DNA from: Staphylococcus epidermidis
Lineage (GTDB): Bacteria > Bacillota > Bacilli > Staphylococcales > Staphylococcaceae
Assembly: GCF_006742205.1 (NCBI RefSeq)
Contig: NZ_AP019721.1
Location: forward strand, 310,001-374,000
DNA length: 64,000 nucleotides
Reading direction: 5' to 3'
The notes under the pieces were generated by a model. That model searched no databases. It worked only from the letters and a program-made list of their open reading frames with translations, and was not told where the DNA came from. The stretch's first letter is position 1; the number at the start of each line of letters is the position of its first letter. The translations under genes and the position numbers were made by a program. Of this stretch, positions 63,909 through 64,000 are shown piece by piece.

Positions 63909-64000
63909 TTAGAATAACATCTTATCGCTACCAAATGTATCTCCCAATGCTTGTTGGGCTAACACATTAAGATAATGCCAAGGTCTATCATAATCAGGTT
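63909..64000 (-). CDS. C-terminal end of an unidentified protein (cut by window edge)
   Basis: The minus strand reads PDYDRPWHYLNVLAQQALGD then TFGSDKMLF and a TAA stop at 63911-63909. Thirty codons are visible. The composition looks like a real soluble protein end rather than chance reading, but I do not recognise the family. It lies upstream of fda in the same direction. Confidence 0.5.
   Translation of the reverse strand, partial: PDYDRPWHYLNVLAQQALGDTFGSDKMLF

Noticed and set aside
1..64000. CRISPR arrays, tRNA or rRNA genes, prophage
   Set aside because: No regularly spaced direct repeats, no tRNA cloverleaf or rRNA sequence and no phage structural genes were recognised anywhere in the window.

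Overview
The window reads as the chromosome of a low-GC coagulase-negative Staphylococcus, most like S. epidermidis. The best single clue is a MarR regulator at 28268-28708. When read from its GTG start it has cysteines exactly at residues 13 and 116, and it sits ahead of a disulfide oxidoreductase and a glutathione peroxidase, as described for AbfR of S. epidermidis. The Bra/Nsa bacitracin module, the cudT-cudC-cudA-cudB choline locus and the nrdDG, mqo and fda order are all staphylococcal. All identities come from reading the sequence; no database search was run.

Layout. 1-4370: end of an esterase gene, a CapA-like lipoprotein, and a thiamine-diphosphate decarboxylase divergent from a MarR regulator. 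4380-7650: a patch of mobile and broken DNA. It holds an IS200-type element, the C-terminal nuclease tip of an EsaD-like toxin with a frameshift, a decayed Sin-like resolvase, a membrane gene with one in-frame TAG, an apparently intact Fst-type type I toxin-antitoxin pair, and an IS1182-family relic. 7945-15648: a secreted poly-gamma-glutamate hydrolase, a 33-residue peptide, a glycosyltransferase/glycerophosphotransferase fusion, an SDR protein and alkaline phosphatase. 15945-20596: small membrane protein, then BraR-BraS-BraD-BraE. 20700-28048: DUF4064 protein, sodium:solute symporter, a tandem pair of unknown membrane proteins, a zinc-ribbon PrsW protease and a second zinc-ribbon membrane protein. 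28268-30557: abfR, oxidoreductase and gpxA2. 30871-39706: a complete sulfate assimilation set (cysH, cysJ, cysI, two siroheme genes, a TauE permease, sat, cysC). 40654-44699: anaerobic ribonucleotide reductase with paired NrdR boxes, and a Dcu-type transporter. 45120-51192: choline uptake and oxidation to glycine betaine. 51514-64000: M20 hydrolase, two small proteins, an acyl-CoA synthetase, ppdK with its regulator, malate:quinone oxidoreductase, a lipoprotein, class I aldolase on the minus strand, and the end of an unidentified minus-strand gene.

How it fits together. Several modules serve stress and niche adaptation: envelope antibiotic defence (bra), thiol/peroxide sensing (abfR), osmoprotection (cud), growth without oxygen (nrdDG, dcu), sulfate as sulfur source (cys) and gluconeogenic carbon flow (acyl-CoA synthetase, ppdK, mqo, fda). 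Regulatory DNA that can be read directly includes two NrdR boxes 32 bp apart, palindromes ahead of abfR and between ipdC and its MarR neighbour, a motif shared by the cudT and cudA upstream regions, and a family of near-identical GCCTGAGACA-type terminators. The most interesting part is 4.3-7.7 kb, where a small antisense-RNA toxin module sits among wrecked mobile genes.
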